From Bacillus halotolerans (GTDB lineage: Bacteria > Bacillota > Bacilli > Bacillales > Bacillaceae): a DNA stretch of 64,000 nucleotides. Location of the stretch: NCBI RefSeq assembly GCF_001517105.1, contig NZ_LPVF01000011.1:186001-250000 (forward strand), given 5' to 3'. A model generated the notes under the pieces. The model saw nothing but the letters and a program-made list of their open reading frames with translations, was not told where the DNA came from and made no database searches. Positions 1 to 8,600 of this stretch are shown piece after piece. The first letter of the stretch is position 1. The number at the start of each line of letters is the position of its first letter. The translations under genes were made by a program, and so were the position numbers.

Positions 1-119
1 AAAAGCGCTGTATACCGAATTTTTCACATCTGAACAGTATTACCTGAAAGATAGAAGAAAAACGAAACAGAGTGCTGTTTGCCAGACAAAAGAAGCTGAA
101 AACTCTTAGTGTTTTTGGA

Positions 120-812
120 ACTTAACCTCGTCTTACTCTTGATAATCAATTAGGTGAACAAAGGCAGCAAGATCGCATCACCACGTTAATGAGCGGTTTG
201 ATTCTGTTAAGTCTATCTGTTTTGATTCTTTTTTCATCTTGTCAATGCCCTGCGTACCTGCCATTCCGTCCGATATAGGCTAAGACGATGTCGGTCTTGG
301 TTCTCGGGCCGATTTTAAAAGCGATCGTTTAAGCTGAAGTGATTGACGCGAAAGCGCACAAAAGCACTATTGACTCTGAGGCTTTCTGTAAAGCCTTCTG
401 ATGGACTCGGTGATCGGTTCTTCAATGACTCTCCTTTGGCCGCCTTTTATTTTTACAATCAGGCATTTTGCCGTTTACAAAATAATAGATCTAAACTCGT
501 CTCAGCCAATACGCTGGAAATAGACAGCATATCGGCTGAGATTCCTCGTTTTCCTTATTTCATCCCTCAGATGCCGCAAAAAAAGACGGAGGACGTGAAC
601 CTGAATAGATTCAGATTTTACGATTCCTTCGATATATACAATAGATCCGCATACACATTTCCGAAGTCCAACTTTGTAAACACAAATCTGAGCAGCCTTC
701 TGTTAAAAAGGTCAGAGTTTTCCTTGTGAGGGGAGAAATCGGCCTTTCCTTCTTGTCTTCGAGCTTACGCAGGAGCTGCAGGGCTTTCTCGTGTTTATTC
801 TTTAGAGCAACC
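120..812 (-). pseudogene. Decayed GerA-family spore germination receptor subunit (yfkQ-like remnant)
   Basis: Reading the minus strand in shifting frames recovers pieces typical of GerAA-type subunits, in the right order: a segment reading TLTFLTEGCSDL (near 690-720), NVYADLLYIEGIVKSESIQ (near 600-670), EEPITES and then GFTESLRVNSAFVRFRVNH (near 330-420), and RTKTDIVLAYI (near 270-305). Stops and frameshifts separate them, so no functional protein can be made. In B. subtilis, gerA-type genes (yfkQRST) lie beside treP on the opposite strand, which fits this position. The 3' part would lie beyond the left edge; bases 1-120 hold nothing I can read. Identification rests on visual motif matching; the limits are approximate. 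Confidence 0.72.
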
Positions 813-850
813 CTGCCTGTTTAAGATATTCTATGACTTTACGAATAGTA

Positions 851-864
851 TGAAAGCGCTATAA
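851..864 (+). promoter_or_regulatory. cre site upstream of treP (CcpA)
   Basis: TGAAAGCGCTATAA matches the catabolite-responsive element pattern (TGNNANCGNNNNCA) except at one terminal base. It lies just upstream of the treP -35 box, consistent with known glucose repression of the trehalose operon by CcpA. Confidence 0.7.
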
Positions 865-871
865 AAAGTTG

Positions 872-900
872 TTGACTACATGTATATACAGGAATACAAT
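872..900 (+). promoter_or_regulatory. Sigma-A promoter of treP-treA-treR
   Basis: TTGACT (872-877), a 17-base spacer and TACAAT (895-900) form a good vegetative promoter. Transcription would start near 907, about 39 bases before the treP start codon. Confidence 0.72.
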
Positions 901-923
901 ATAAACATAAGTTGTATATACAA
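879..923 (+). promoter_or_regulatory. Two TreR operator palindromes
   Basis: A palindrome TGTATATACA lies at 881-890, inside the promoter spacer, and a second, TTGTATATACAA, lies at 912-923 just after the start point. Centres are about 32 bases apart, three helical turns, so both can be bound on one face. TreR is the likely ligand because its gene is in the same operon and this pattern is the known tre operator. Confidence 0.78.
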
Positions 924-945
924 GTTATCAAACGGAGGGGTTGGC

Positions 946-2358
946 ATGGGGGAACTGAACAGATCAGCACGGCAAATTGTTGAAGCAGTTGGCGGTGCTG
1001 AAAATATTGCAGCGGCAACTCATTGTGTAACACGTTTACGCTTCGCGTTAATAGATGAAAGCAAGGTTGACCAAGGGGTGCTGGATCAAATCGATGTTGT
1101 AAAGGGATCGTTTTCGACAAACGGGCAGTTTCAGGTTGTGATCGGCCAGGGAACAGTCAACAAAGTATATGCGGAACTGGTCAAGGAAACGGGGATTGGC
1201 GAGTCAACAAAGGATGATGTGAAGAAGGCCTCAGAAAAAAATATGAATCCTTTGCAGCGTGCTGTGAAAACGCTTGCAGATATCTTTATTCCGATTTTGC
1301 CGGCGATTGTCACGGCGGGTCTCTTAATGGGGATCAACAATATCTTAACGGCGCAGGGGATTTTCTTCAGTACAAAATCGATTGTGCAAGTGTACCCGCA
1401 GTGGGCGGATCTCGCCAATATGATCAATTTAATCGCAGGCACGGCCTTTACGTTCCTGCCAGCGCTGATCGGCTGGTCGGCGGTGAAACGGTTTGGCGGC
1501 AATCCGCTCCTCGGCATTGTGCTCGGCGTTATGCTCGTGCATCCTGATTTACTGAATGCGTGGGGGTATGGCGCTGCGGAACAAAGCGGAGAGATCCCTG
1601 TATGGAATCTTTTCGGCCTTGAGGTGCAGAAGGTCGGCTACCAGGGGCAGGTGCTCCCGATTTTGCTCGCTTCGTATTTGCTCGCCAAGATTGAATTGTT
1701 TTTGACGAAACGGACACCTGAGGGGATACAGCTTTTAGTCGTCGCGCCGATTACGCTGCTCGTGACAGGTTTTGCATCCTTTATCATTATCGGACCGGTC
1801 ACATTTGCGATCGGGAATGTGTTAACTTCGGGGCTTATCTCGGTGTTCGGCTCATTTGCCGCGCTGGGCGGGCTGCTGTACGGCGGCTTATACTCGGCAC
1901 TGGTGATTACCGGAATGCATCATACGTTTTTGGCAGTTGATCTGCAGCTGATCGGTTCTAAGCTCGGAGGCACTTTTTTATGGCCGATGCTGGCGCTGTC
2001 AAATATCGCTCAAGGGTCAGCGGCGCTGGCGATGATGTTTATCGTAAAGGATGAGAAACAAAAAGGCCTTTCCTTAACATCAGGCATTTCCGCTTATCTG
2101 GGCATTACAGAGCCTGCCATATTCGGGGTGAACCTTCGCTACAGATTTCCGTTTATCATTGCGATGATCAGCTCAGGGCTTGCCGGGATGTATATCTCAT
2201 CTCAAGGCGTTTTGGCAAGCTCCGTCGGTGTTGGCGGCGTGCCCGGCATTTTCTCGATTATGAGCCAGTACTGGGGCGCATTCGCAATCGGGATGGCGAT
2301 TGTCTTGATTGTTCCGTTTGCCGGAACATACGCTTATGCGCGACTGAAACGTAAATAA
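946..2358 (+). CDS. treP: Trehalose-specific PTS enzyme IIBC component
   Basis: This membrane permease takes up trehalose and phosphorylates it to trehalose 6-phosphate. A 470-residue product results from the ATG at 946, chosen over an in-frame ATG at 880 because a strong AACGGAGGGG ribosome site ends six bases upstream and the earlier ATG lies within the promoter. The IIB domain is at the N-terminus, with the phosphorylated cysteine in AATHCVTRLRF (Cys27); the rest is the multi-helix IIC domain with GITEPAIFGVNLRYRFPF near the C-terminus. No IIA domain is attached, so phosphate must come from another IIA, presumably the glucose-type one. It is first in an operon with treA (74-base gap). Confidence 0.96.
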   Translation: MGELNRSARQIVEAVGGAENIAAATHCVTRLRFALIDESKVDQGVLDQIDVVKGSFSTNGQFQVVIGQGTVNKVYAELVKETGIGESTKDDVKKASEKNMNPLQRAVKTLADIFIPILPAIVTAGLLMGINNILTAQGIFFSTKSIVQVYPQWADLANMINLIAGTAFTFLPALIGWSAVKRFGGNPLLGIVLGVMLVHPDLLNAWGYGAAEQSGEIPVWNLFGLEVQKVGYQGQVLPILLASYLLAKIELFLTKRTPEGIQLLVVAPITLLVTGFASFIIIGPVTFAIGNVLTSGLISVFGSFAALGGLLYGGLYSALVITGMHHTFLAVDLQLIGSKLGGTFLWPMLALSNIAQGSAALAMMFIVKDEKQKGLSLTSGISAYLGITEPAIFGVNLRYRFPFIIAMISSGLAGMYISSQGVLASSVGVGGVPGIFSIMSQYWGAFAIGMAIVLIVPFAGTYAYARLKRK

Positions 2359-2431
2359 CAAAGGGGAGCGGGACGTGTTTTTGACGGTCCCTTTTTCCCA
2401 TTTTCATTAAAAAAGACGGTGGTGGAGACAG

Positions 2432-4120
2432 ATGAAAACAGAACAAACACCATGGTGGAAAAAAGCCGTGGTTTATCAAATTTATCCGAAAAGCTTTAAA
2501 GATACGACGGGAAACGGCATTGGCGATTTGAATGGAGTGATTGAAAAGCTTGATTACTTAAAAACGCTTCAGGTGGATGTTCTTTGGCTAACGCCGATTT
2601 ACGACTCGCCGCAGCATGATAATGGGTATGATATTCGGGATTACTACACGATTTATCAAGAGTATGGCACAATGGAAGATTTTGAACGCTTATTAGCTGA
2701 AGCGCACAAAAGAGGCTTAAAAGTCGTCATGGATCTTGTAGTCAATCATACGTCAACTGAGCACAAATGGTTTAGAGAGGCGATTTCTTCAAAAGACAGC
2801 CCATACCGTGATTTTTATATATGGAAAAACCCGAACGAAGACGGGACAGCCCCGACAAACTGGGAATCGAAATTCGGCGGCTCGGCATGGAAGCTTGACG
2901 AAGCCTCAGGCCAATATTATCTGCACCTGTTTGATGTCACACAGGCTGATTTGAATTGGGAAAATGAAGAGGTCAGAAAGCATGTCTATGAGATGATGCA
3001 TTTTTGGTTTGAAAAAGGAATTGATGGCTTCAGGCTTGATGTCATTAATCTGATTTCAAAAGACCAGCGCTTTCCGAATGCGGAAAACGGCGATGATGGC
3101 CGTACCTTTTACACTGACGGGCCGCGGGTGCATGAATTTCTGCATGAAATGAACGAAAAGGTGTTTTCACATTATGACAGCATGACGGTCGGTGAGATGT
3201 CTTCTACATCGATTGACCATTGCATCCGATATACAAATCCCGGCAATGAAGAGCTTGATATGACGTTTAACTTCCATCATCTCAAGGTCGATTATCCAAA
3301 CGGAGAAAAATGGGCCTTGGCTCCGTTCGATTTTCTGAAGCTGAAGGAGATCTTATCTGTATGGCAGACGGAGATGCAGGCGGGAGGGGGCTGGAACGCT
3401 TTGTTCTGGTGCAATCACGATCAGCCGCGCATTGTATCGAGATATGGAAATGACGGTCCATATCGGGTGAAATCAGCAAAAATGCTTGCGACTGCCATTC
3501 ATATGATGCAGGGCACGCCTTATATTTATCAGGGTGAAGAGCTCGGCATGACCAATCCGAAGTTTACCGGCATCAGCTCCTATCGGGATGTCGAGTCGCT
3601 GAACATGTATCACGCCTTCAAGAAAAAAGGCATGGCGGAGAAAGAGATTTTAGCCATTTTACAGGAAAAATCCCGTGACAATTCCAGAACACCCGTCCAG
3701 TGGGATGATACGCCGAATGCCGGATTTACAACAGGCACGCCATGGATACCGGCCGCCGGAAATTACCGGGAGATCAATGCTGAGGCGGCACTGAAGGACA
3801 AACACTCGGTCTTTTATCACTACCGGAAGCTGATCCAGATCCGAAAAACCTATGACATTGTCACAGAGGGAACGTATGAATTGATCGCAAAGGATGATCC
3901 GAACGTTTTTGCGTATATGAGACATGGCGAAAATGAGAAGCTGCTCATCATCAATAATTTTTACGGGACGGAGGCAGCCTTTACACTGCCGGACACGCTG
4001 AAGCCCGGTGAGTGGAAGGCAGAGGTGCTTCTGACAAACGATGAAGAGAGAGAAGAACTGAAGAATATGACGCTCCGCCCGTATGAGTCCATTGTTTATC
4101 ATTTAACAAAACCGTGCTAA
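2432..4120 (+). CDS. treA: Trehalose-6-phosphate hydrolase (phospho-alpha-(1,1)-glucosidase)
   Basis: A cytoplasmic glycoside hydrolase family 13 enzyme that splits trehalose 6-phosphate, made by TreP, into glucose and glucose 6-phosphate. The 562-residue product has the usual GH13 marks: NGIGDLNG near the N-terminus, DLVVNHTS near residue 101, the nucleophile Asp in GFRLDVINL (about D203), the acid/base Glu in VGEMSS (about E255) and the third acidic residue in CNHDQPR. Length is what the family shows. The start is an ATG six bases after GGTGGAG. treR follows after 20 bases, so the three genes are read as one message from the tre promoter. Confidence 0.96.
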   Translation: MKTEQTPWWKKAVVYQIYPKSFKDTTGNGIGDLNGVIEKLDYLKTLQVDVLWLTPIYDSPQHDNGYDIRDYYTIYQEYGTMEDFERLLAEAHKRGLKVVMDLVVNHTSTEHKWFREAISSKDSPYRDFYIWKNPNEDGTAPTNWESKFGGSAWKLDEASGQYYLHLFDVTQADLNWENEEVRKHVYEMMHFWFEKGIDGFRLDVINLISKDQRFPNAENGDDGRTFYTDGPRVHEFLHEMNEKVFSHYDSMTVGEMSSTSIDHCIRYTNPGNEELDMTFNFHHLKVDYPNGEKWALAPFDFLKLKEILSVWQTEMQAGGGWNALFWCNHDQPRIVSRYGNDGPYRVKSAKMLATAIHMMQGTPYIYQGEELGMTNPKFTGISSYRDVESLNMYHAFKKKGMAEKEILAILQEKSRDNSRTPVQWDDTPNAGFTTGTPWIPAAGNYREINAEAALKDKHSVFYHYRKLIQIRKTYDIVTEGTYELIAKDDPNVFAYMRHGENEKLLIINNFYGTEAAFTLPDTLKPGEWKAEVLLTNDEEREELKNMTLRPYESIVYHLTKPC

Positions 4121-4140
4121 ACTAAGCTGGGTGGTCATAA

Positions 4141-4857
4141 ATGAAGGTGAATAAATTTATCACAATCTATAAAGACATCGCACAGCAAATTGAAGACGGC
4201 CGATGGAAGGCGGAGGAGATTCTTCCGTCTGAACATGAATTGACCGCACAGTACGGCACATCAAGAGAAACGGTTCGAAAGGCGCTTCACATGCTGGCTC
4301 AAAATGGATATATCCAGAAAATCAGGGGGAAAGGCTCCGTGATTCTCAACCGTGAAAAAATGCAGTTTCCGGTCTCTGGGCTTGTCAGCTTCAAGGAACT
4401 GGCGCAAACTTTGGGAAAAGAAACGAAAACAGCCGTTCACAAATTCGGGCTGGTGCCCCCGTCAGATCTGATCCAAAAACAGCTTCGGGCACAGCCGGAT
4501 GATGACATATGGGAAGTGATCAGGTCAAGAAAGATTGACGGGGAGCATGTCATTTTGGACAAGGACTACTTTTTCAGAAAGCATGTGCCTCACCTGACGA
4601 AAGAAATTTGCGAAAACTCCATTTATGAATATATTGAAGGAGAGCTTGGTCTTTCGATCAGTTATGCGCAGAAAGAAATTGTGGCCGAGCCGTGTACGGA
4701 TGAGGACAGGGAATTGCTTGATTTACGAGGCTATGACCATATGGTGGTTGTGAGAAACTATGTCTTTTTAGAGGATACAAGTCTCTTTCAATATACGGAA
4801 AGCAGACACCGTCTGGACAAATTCAGGTTTGTCGATTTTGCGCGACGGGGAAAATAA
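4141..4857 (+). CDS. treR: Trehalose operon repressor, GntR/HutC family
   Basis: A 238-residue regulator with an N-terminal winged helix-turn-helix (LPSEHELTAQYGTSRETVRK, about residues 28-47) and a C-terminal UTRA ligand domain (from about residue 85 to the end). TreR binds the two palindromes in front of treP and is released by trehalose 6-phosphate, so uptake induces its own pathway. It is the last gene of the operon and is followed directly by a strong terminator. The ATG at 4141 lies after a GGTGGTC site and starts immediately with a typical GntR N-terminus. Confidence 0.94.
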   Translation: MKVNKFITIYKDIAQQIEDGRWKAEEILPSEHELTAQYGTSRETVRKALHMLAQNGYIQKIRGKGSVILNREKMQFPVSGLVSFKELAQTLGKETKTAVHKFGLVPPSDLIQKQLRAQPDDDIWEVIRSRKIDGEHVILDKDYFFRKHVPHLTKEICENSIYEYIEGELGLSISYAQKEIVAEPCTDEDRELLDLRGYDHMVVVRNYVFLEDTSLFQYTESRHRLDKFRFVDFARRGK

Positions 4858-4890
4858 AGAGCGCCTGCCTGCGGCAGAGCGCTTTTTTCT
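4858..4890 (+). terminator. Intrinsic terminator of the tre operon
   Basis: A GC-rich hairpin (AGCGCCTGCC and GGCAGAGCGCT arms) is followed by a run of six T. It directly follows the treR stop codon. Confidence 0.88.
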
Positions 4891-4995
4891 CTTGGTATCA
4901 AAATTGATACTATCATACAAAAATGTGCGTACTTTTACTTTTTGTGAGAATGGCTACAATAGAAGTGAGAGTAACCAAAAGGAGAGGTGCTTAAC

Positions 4996-5661
4996 ATGGC
5001 AGATGTAAAGAAACAAATTCTGGACGCATACAATTTCAGACATGCGACAAAGGAATTTGACCCGAATAAAAAAGTATCAGACAGCGATTTTGAATTTATT
5101 TTAGAAACAGGAAGACTGTCTCCAAGTTCACTCGGCCTTGAGCCTTGGAAATTCGTTGTTGTCCAAAATCCCGAATTCCGCGAAAAGCTTCGCGAATACA
5201 CATGGGGCGCGCAAAAGCAGCTTCCGACAGCAAGCCATTTCGTCCTAATTCTGGCGCGTACAGCGAAGGATATCAAATATAATGCGGACTACATCAAACG
5301 TCATTTAAAAGAAGTAAAACAAATGCCGCAAGACGTGTATGAAGGTTATCTCAGCAAAACAGAGGAGTTCCAGAAGCACGATTTGCATTTGCTTGAAAGC
5401 GACAGAACCCTGTTTGACTGGGCATCAAAACAAACCTATATCGCGCTTGGCAACATGATGACAGCCGCTGCGCAAATCGGCGTTGATTCCTGCCCTGTGG
5501 AAGGCTTCCAATATGATGAAATTCATCGCATCCTTGAAGAAGAAGGCCTTCTGGAAAACGGAAGCTTTGATATATCTGTGATGGTGGCATTCGGCTACCG
5601 AGTGAGAGACCCTCGTCCGAAAACAAGATCTGCAGTTGAAGATGTTGTGAAATGGGTATAA
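4996..5661 (+). CDS. yfkO: Nitroreductase-family NAD(P)H-dependent flavin enzyme YfkO
   Basis: A 221-residue protein of the FMN-binding nitroreductase (NfsB-like) family, expected to form a cytoplasmic homodimer that reduces nitroaromatics, quinones or similar electrophiles with NAD(P)H. Visible marks are FRHATKEFDPNKK at the N-terminus, ETGRLSPSSLGLEPWKFVVV (FMN-contacting loop), a central region with ALGNMMTAAAQIGVDSCPVEGF and the C-terminal VAFGYRVRDP, where the family binds phosphate and the dimer partner. The ATG at 4996 is used because GGAGAGG lies eight bases ahead; an earlier in-frame GTG overlaps that site. It is monocistronic, between the tre terminator and a shared terminator with yfkN. 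The natural substrate cannot be told from sequence. Confidence 0.93.
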   Translation: MADVKKQILDAYNFRHATKEFDPNKKVSDSDFEFILETGRLSPSSLGLEPWKFVVVQNPEFREKLREYTWGAQKQLPTASHFVLILARTAKDIKYNADYIKRHLKEVKQMPQDVYEGYLSKTEEFQKHDLHLLESDRTLFDWASKQTYIALGNMMTAAAQIGVDSCPVEGFQYDEIHRILEEEGLLENGSFDISVMVAFGYRVRDPRPKTRSAVEDVVKWV

Positions 5662-5666
5662 AAACG

Positions 5667-5697
5667 AAAGCTGCTCGATAACGAGCAGCTTTTTTTA
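5667..5697. terminator. Bidirectional terminator between yfkO and yfkN
   Basis: AAAGCTGCTCG and CGAGCAGCTTT arms around a short loop, with T tracts in both directions. It serves the converging yfkO and yfkN genes and touches the yfkN stop codon. Confidence 0.88.
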
Positions 5698-8600
5698 TGC
5701 CTGATTCGCTCTGTTCTGTTTTCTTCTCTGATGCAAGTACAATGCTGTTCCGAGTGCGCTGATCAGAAATCCGGCCAGCAGGATCGAGTATATGGATGTG
5801 GCTGTGTCCGGAAGGAGGCCGCCAGCCGGACCGTCTGTTCCTGATCCGCCCGAACCGTTTGTTGGTTCAGTGCCGGGAGGTGTTTGATCGCTGCCTTTGC
5901 CGTCATTCGGCTGCTTTCCGCCTGGATTGTCGGGCCCCCCGCCATTCTTGCCATCATCACCGCCGCCTGTCGGCTGATCGGACGGGAACGCCGGCGGTTT
6001 ATCGTGAGCACCGGAATTTAAGATCGTGTATTCGCTGAAGTGGTTTGTGTATCCTGTCACCATATCATCGTCAACTGATCCGTTATCTGTCTTTGTGAAA
6101 GCTTTCTTTTTCCTGTCGACATGATAAATGGCAGGGTTATGGGCTTCTTCAATATCAAACATGCGAAGCGAAAGCTGAACGGGCTCCTTGAATGATTTTA
6201 TTTCTTTTCCTTTTTGCTTCACTGTAAAGTCATATACATTTGATAGGGAGACGTTTAATTCTCCCTTAGATTTGATTCCGATTTCAGTGTTCGCGGTTTT
6301 GATATTCGCCATTGGAAGCTTCATGCTGTACCAGTAGTTGAACACCGTCAGGGAAGGATCTAATTCTCTATCCTTCAATAGCTTGACCTGGTCTTTTTTC
6401 ATTTTTAGATTGATTGGTTTCTCTTGTGATCCTTCAGACGTTTCATAATAGACAAACGGCTTGTTGGCGTTTTTGGCATAAATCGCAAATTTGTCTTCGT
6501 CGAGTGTCCAGCTGCCGTCCTTCTGCTTTGTCGGCAGGAATACTTCTTTGATCCGTCCTTCAACTTTAGGAGAGACCTTGTTTCCTAGTTTTTTCAGCTG
6601 TTTGGTGAAAATCTCATAATCAACGTAGCCAAGGTCTTCACCATGGGAGGCTTCTGTAAAGACAGAATATCCGTCTCCTCCGGCACCGACAAAATGATTT
6701 GTTGCCACGCGGTAGGTATCATCCGTATTTATAGCAACTTTGTCTCCGTTAGGCGATTCAATTTTCACTTCTAATACACGGTGTCCAGGTTCGTTGTTTA
6801 ATGTAAAGGTATATTCGATTCCGGCCACCTGAGGGAAAGCGCCGCCGCCATTTTCTACATTGCTTAGGCCTTGTTCAAGGGCTTCTTTAATTTGTTTTCC
6901 GGTCAAATCGGCCACGTAAAGCGTATTGCCGAACGGCATCACGTTGAGCACCTCGCCGAGTGTGATATCCCCTTTGTCAATGCCGGCTCTGATGCCGCCG
7001 CCATTTGTTATCGCTATTCTGGCGCCGGCTGCTTCTTTCGCTTTTGCCAGCATACCGTCCGCGATGAAGTTTCCGAGGTTCGTTTCCTTCGTGCGCACAT
7101 GCTCACGCTGGCCGTCAAGCGCCACATCCGTATAGCCGACTTCTTCATTTTTCACGTCTTCTAATTCACTTTTGAACTGATCGAGCTCTTTTTTTGCTTC
7201 CGCGTTTTCTTCCGTATGTTCATCAATTGGCAGCACGCTCAGATTTGATTTGTCTGTTTGCACCACCCCGTTTTCATCAAACGCGACATCAACGCGCCCC
7301 AAGAATTGGCCGTATTCTTTTGCCTGTGCCACGATCGTCGGTTCGTCGTTTTCCACGACTTCCATTTTGTCCACGAGAGTGTGGGTGTGTCCGCCGATGA
7401 TCAAGTCAATGCCTTTCACTTTTTTGGCTAGCTCAAGATCGCGGTTATGCCCAATGTGGGTGAGCGCGATAATTTTGTTTACTTTTTCTTCTTCCTGAAT
7501 CGTTTTCACGGTGTTCTGCGCAGTTTTAAATGCGTCGTTAAATACAATGCTTTTGCCCGGGCTTGATGTTGTGGCTGTGTCTTCTGTTGTCAGTCCGAAC
7601 ACGGCCACTTTCTCACCGTCAACGTCTAACAGAATGTACGGATGGATGCCCGGCTCTTTCTTTTCTCCCGCAGTAAAGGTCTGCGGCTTTTTGACATATG
7701 ATTTTAGCTTAGGTTCATTTGATACATCCACGTTCGCGCTGACGATTGGGAAATCAGGCGCTTCAAAGTGATAGCGATTCGCCGGATCGACAGTTGTGCT
7801 GTTCCCGCTGAGAAAATCAGAAAGAACGGACGGACCTTTATCAAATTCGTGGTTTCCGAAGGTCATGGCGTCATAACCCATCATGTTCATCAGTTTCAGG
7901 TCGGCTAAACCGTTCCATTTCGTGAAATACAGGTCGCCGGAAAACACATCTCCCGCGTCAAGCAGGATGTTGTGGTCTGTTTCGTTTCTTACTTCGTTGA
8001 TTTTCGTCATTCGTCTGGCTGCGTCATCAAGGTGAGCGTGCGTATCATTTGTATGCATGACGGTAAGATCCCATAATTCGCCTTCAGGAGGATCGGTATC
8101 TGAATCGTCGTCAAATTGAAGCTTGTACACGCCATAGCCTTCATTTGAAGAATGTCTCACATAAGCGACATCATCGGCTTTGTCCGCAAAAGGCTTGGCT
8201 AAAAGCGAAGATTCAAACGTCAAATTTGTGCCGGAAACCGGTGCAATCGACCAGTTGTTATCGGCCTTTGGGTTTAATGTTTTCTGTTCAATAATGTAAT
8301 CCATCAGTACCTGTCTGTTTTCAACTGCGGAGCCGTGGACAATCTTATCACTCGTCAGATGAGGAAAACCGCCGCCGCCGGAGGCGCGGTAATTATTCGT
8401 GACTACGAGAAATTCCTGGCTCGGGCTGATCGGTTTGCCTTCATAGGAAAGGTTGATGATCCGGCTTGAATCCGCGTTGATCACTTTTCCGTTTTCGTTG
8501 TATTTGGCCGGTTTTGTGACATCGACCTGATAGGTGACGCCGTCAATCACGTCAAAGTTGTAGGAACGGAAATTCTCATTCAGCAAGGCCTGGTCGCCGC

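Noticed and set aside
343-729. A 128-codon open frame on the plus strand
   Set aside because: It is opposite to the gerA-type remnant, has no ribosome site and no recognisable motif; chance frame in a pseudogene.
880-945. Upstream in-frame ATG extending TreP by 22 residues
   Set aside because: It lies in the promoter and operator; the strong ribosome site and family length support ATG 946.
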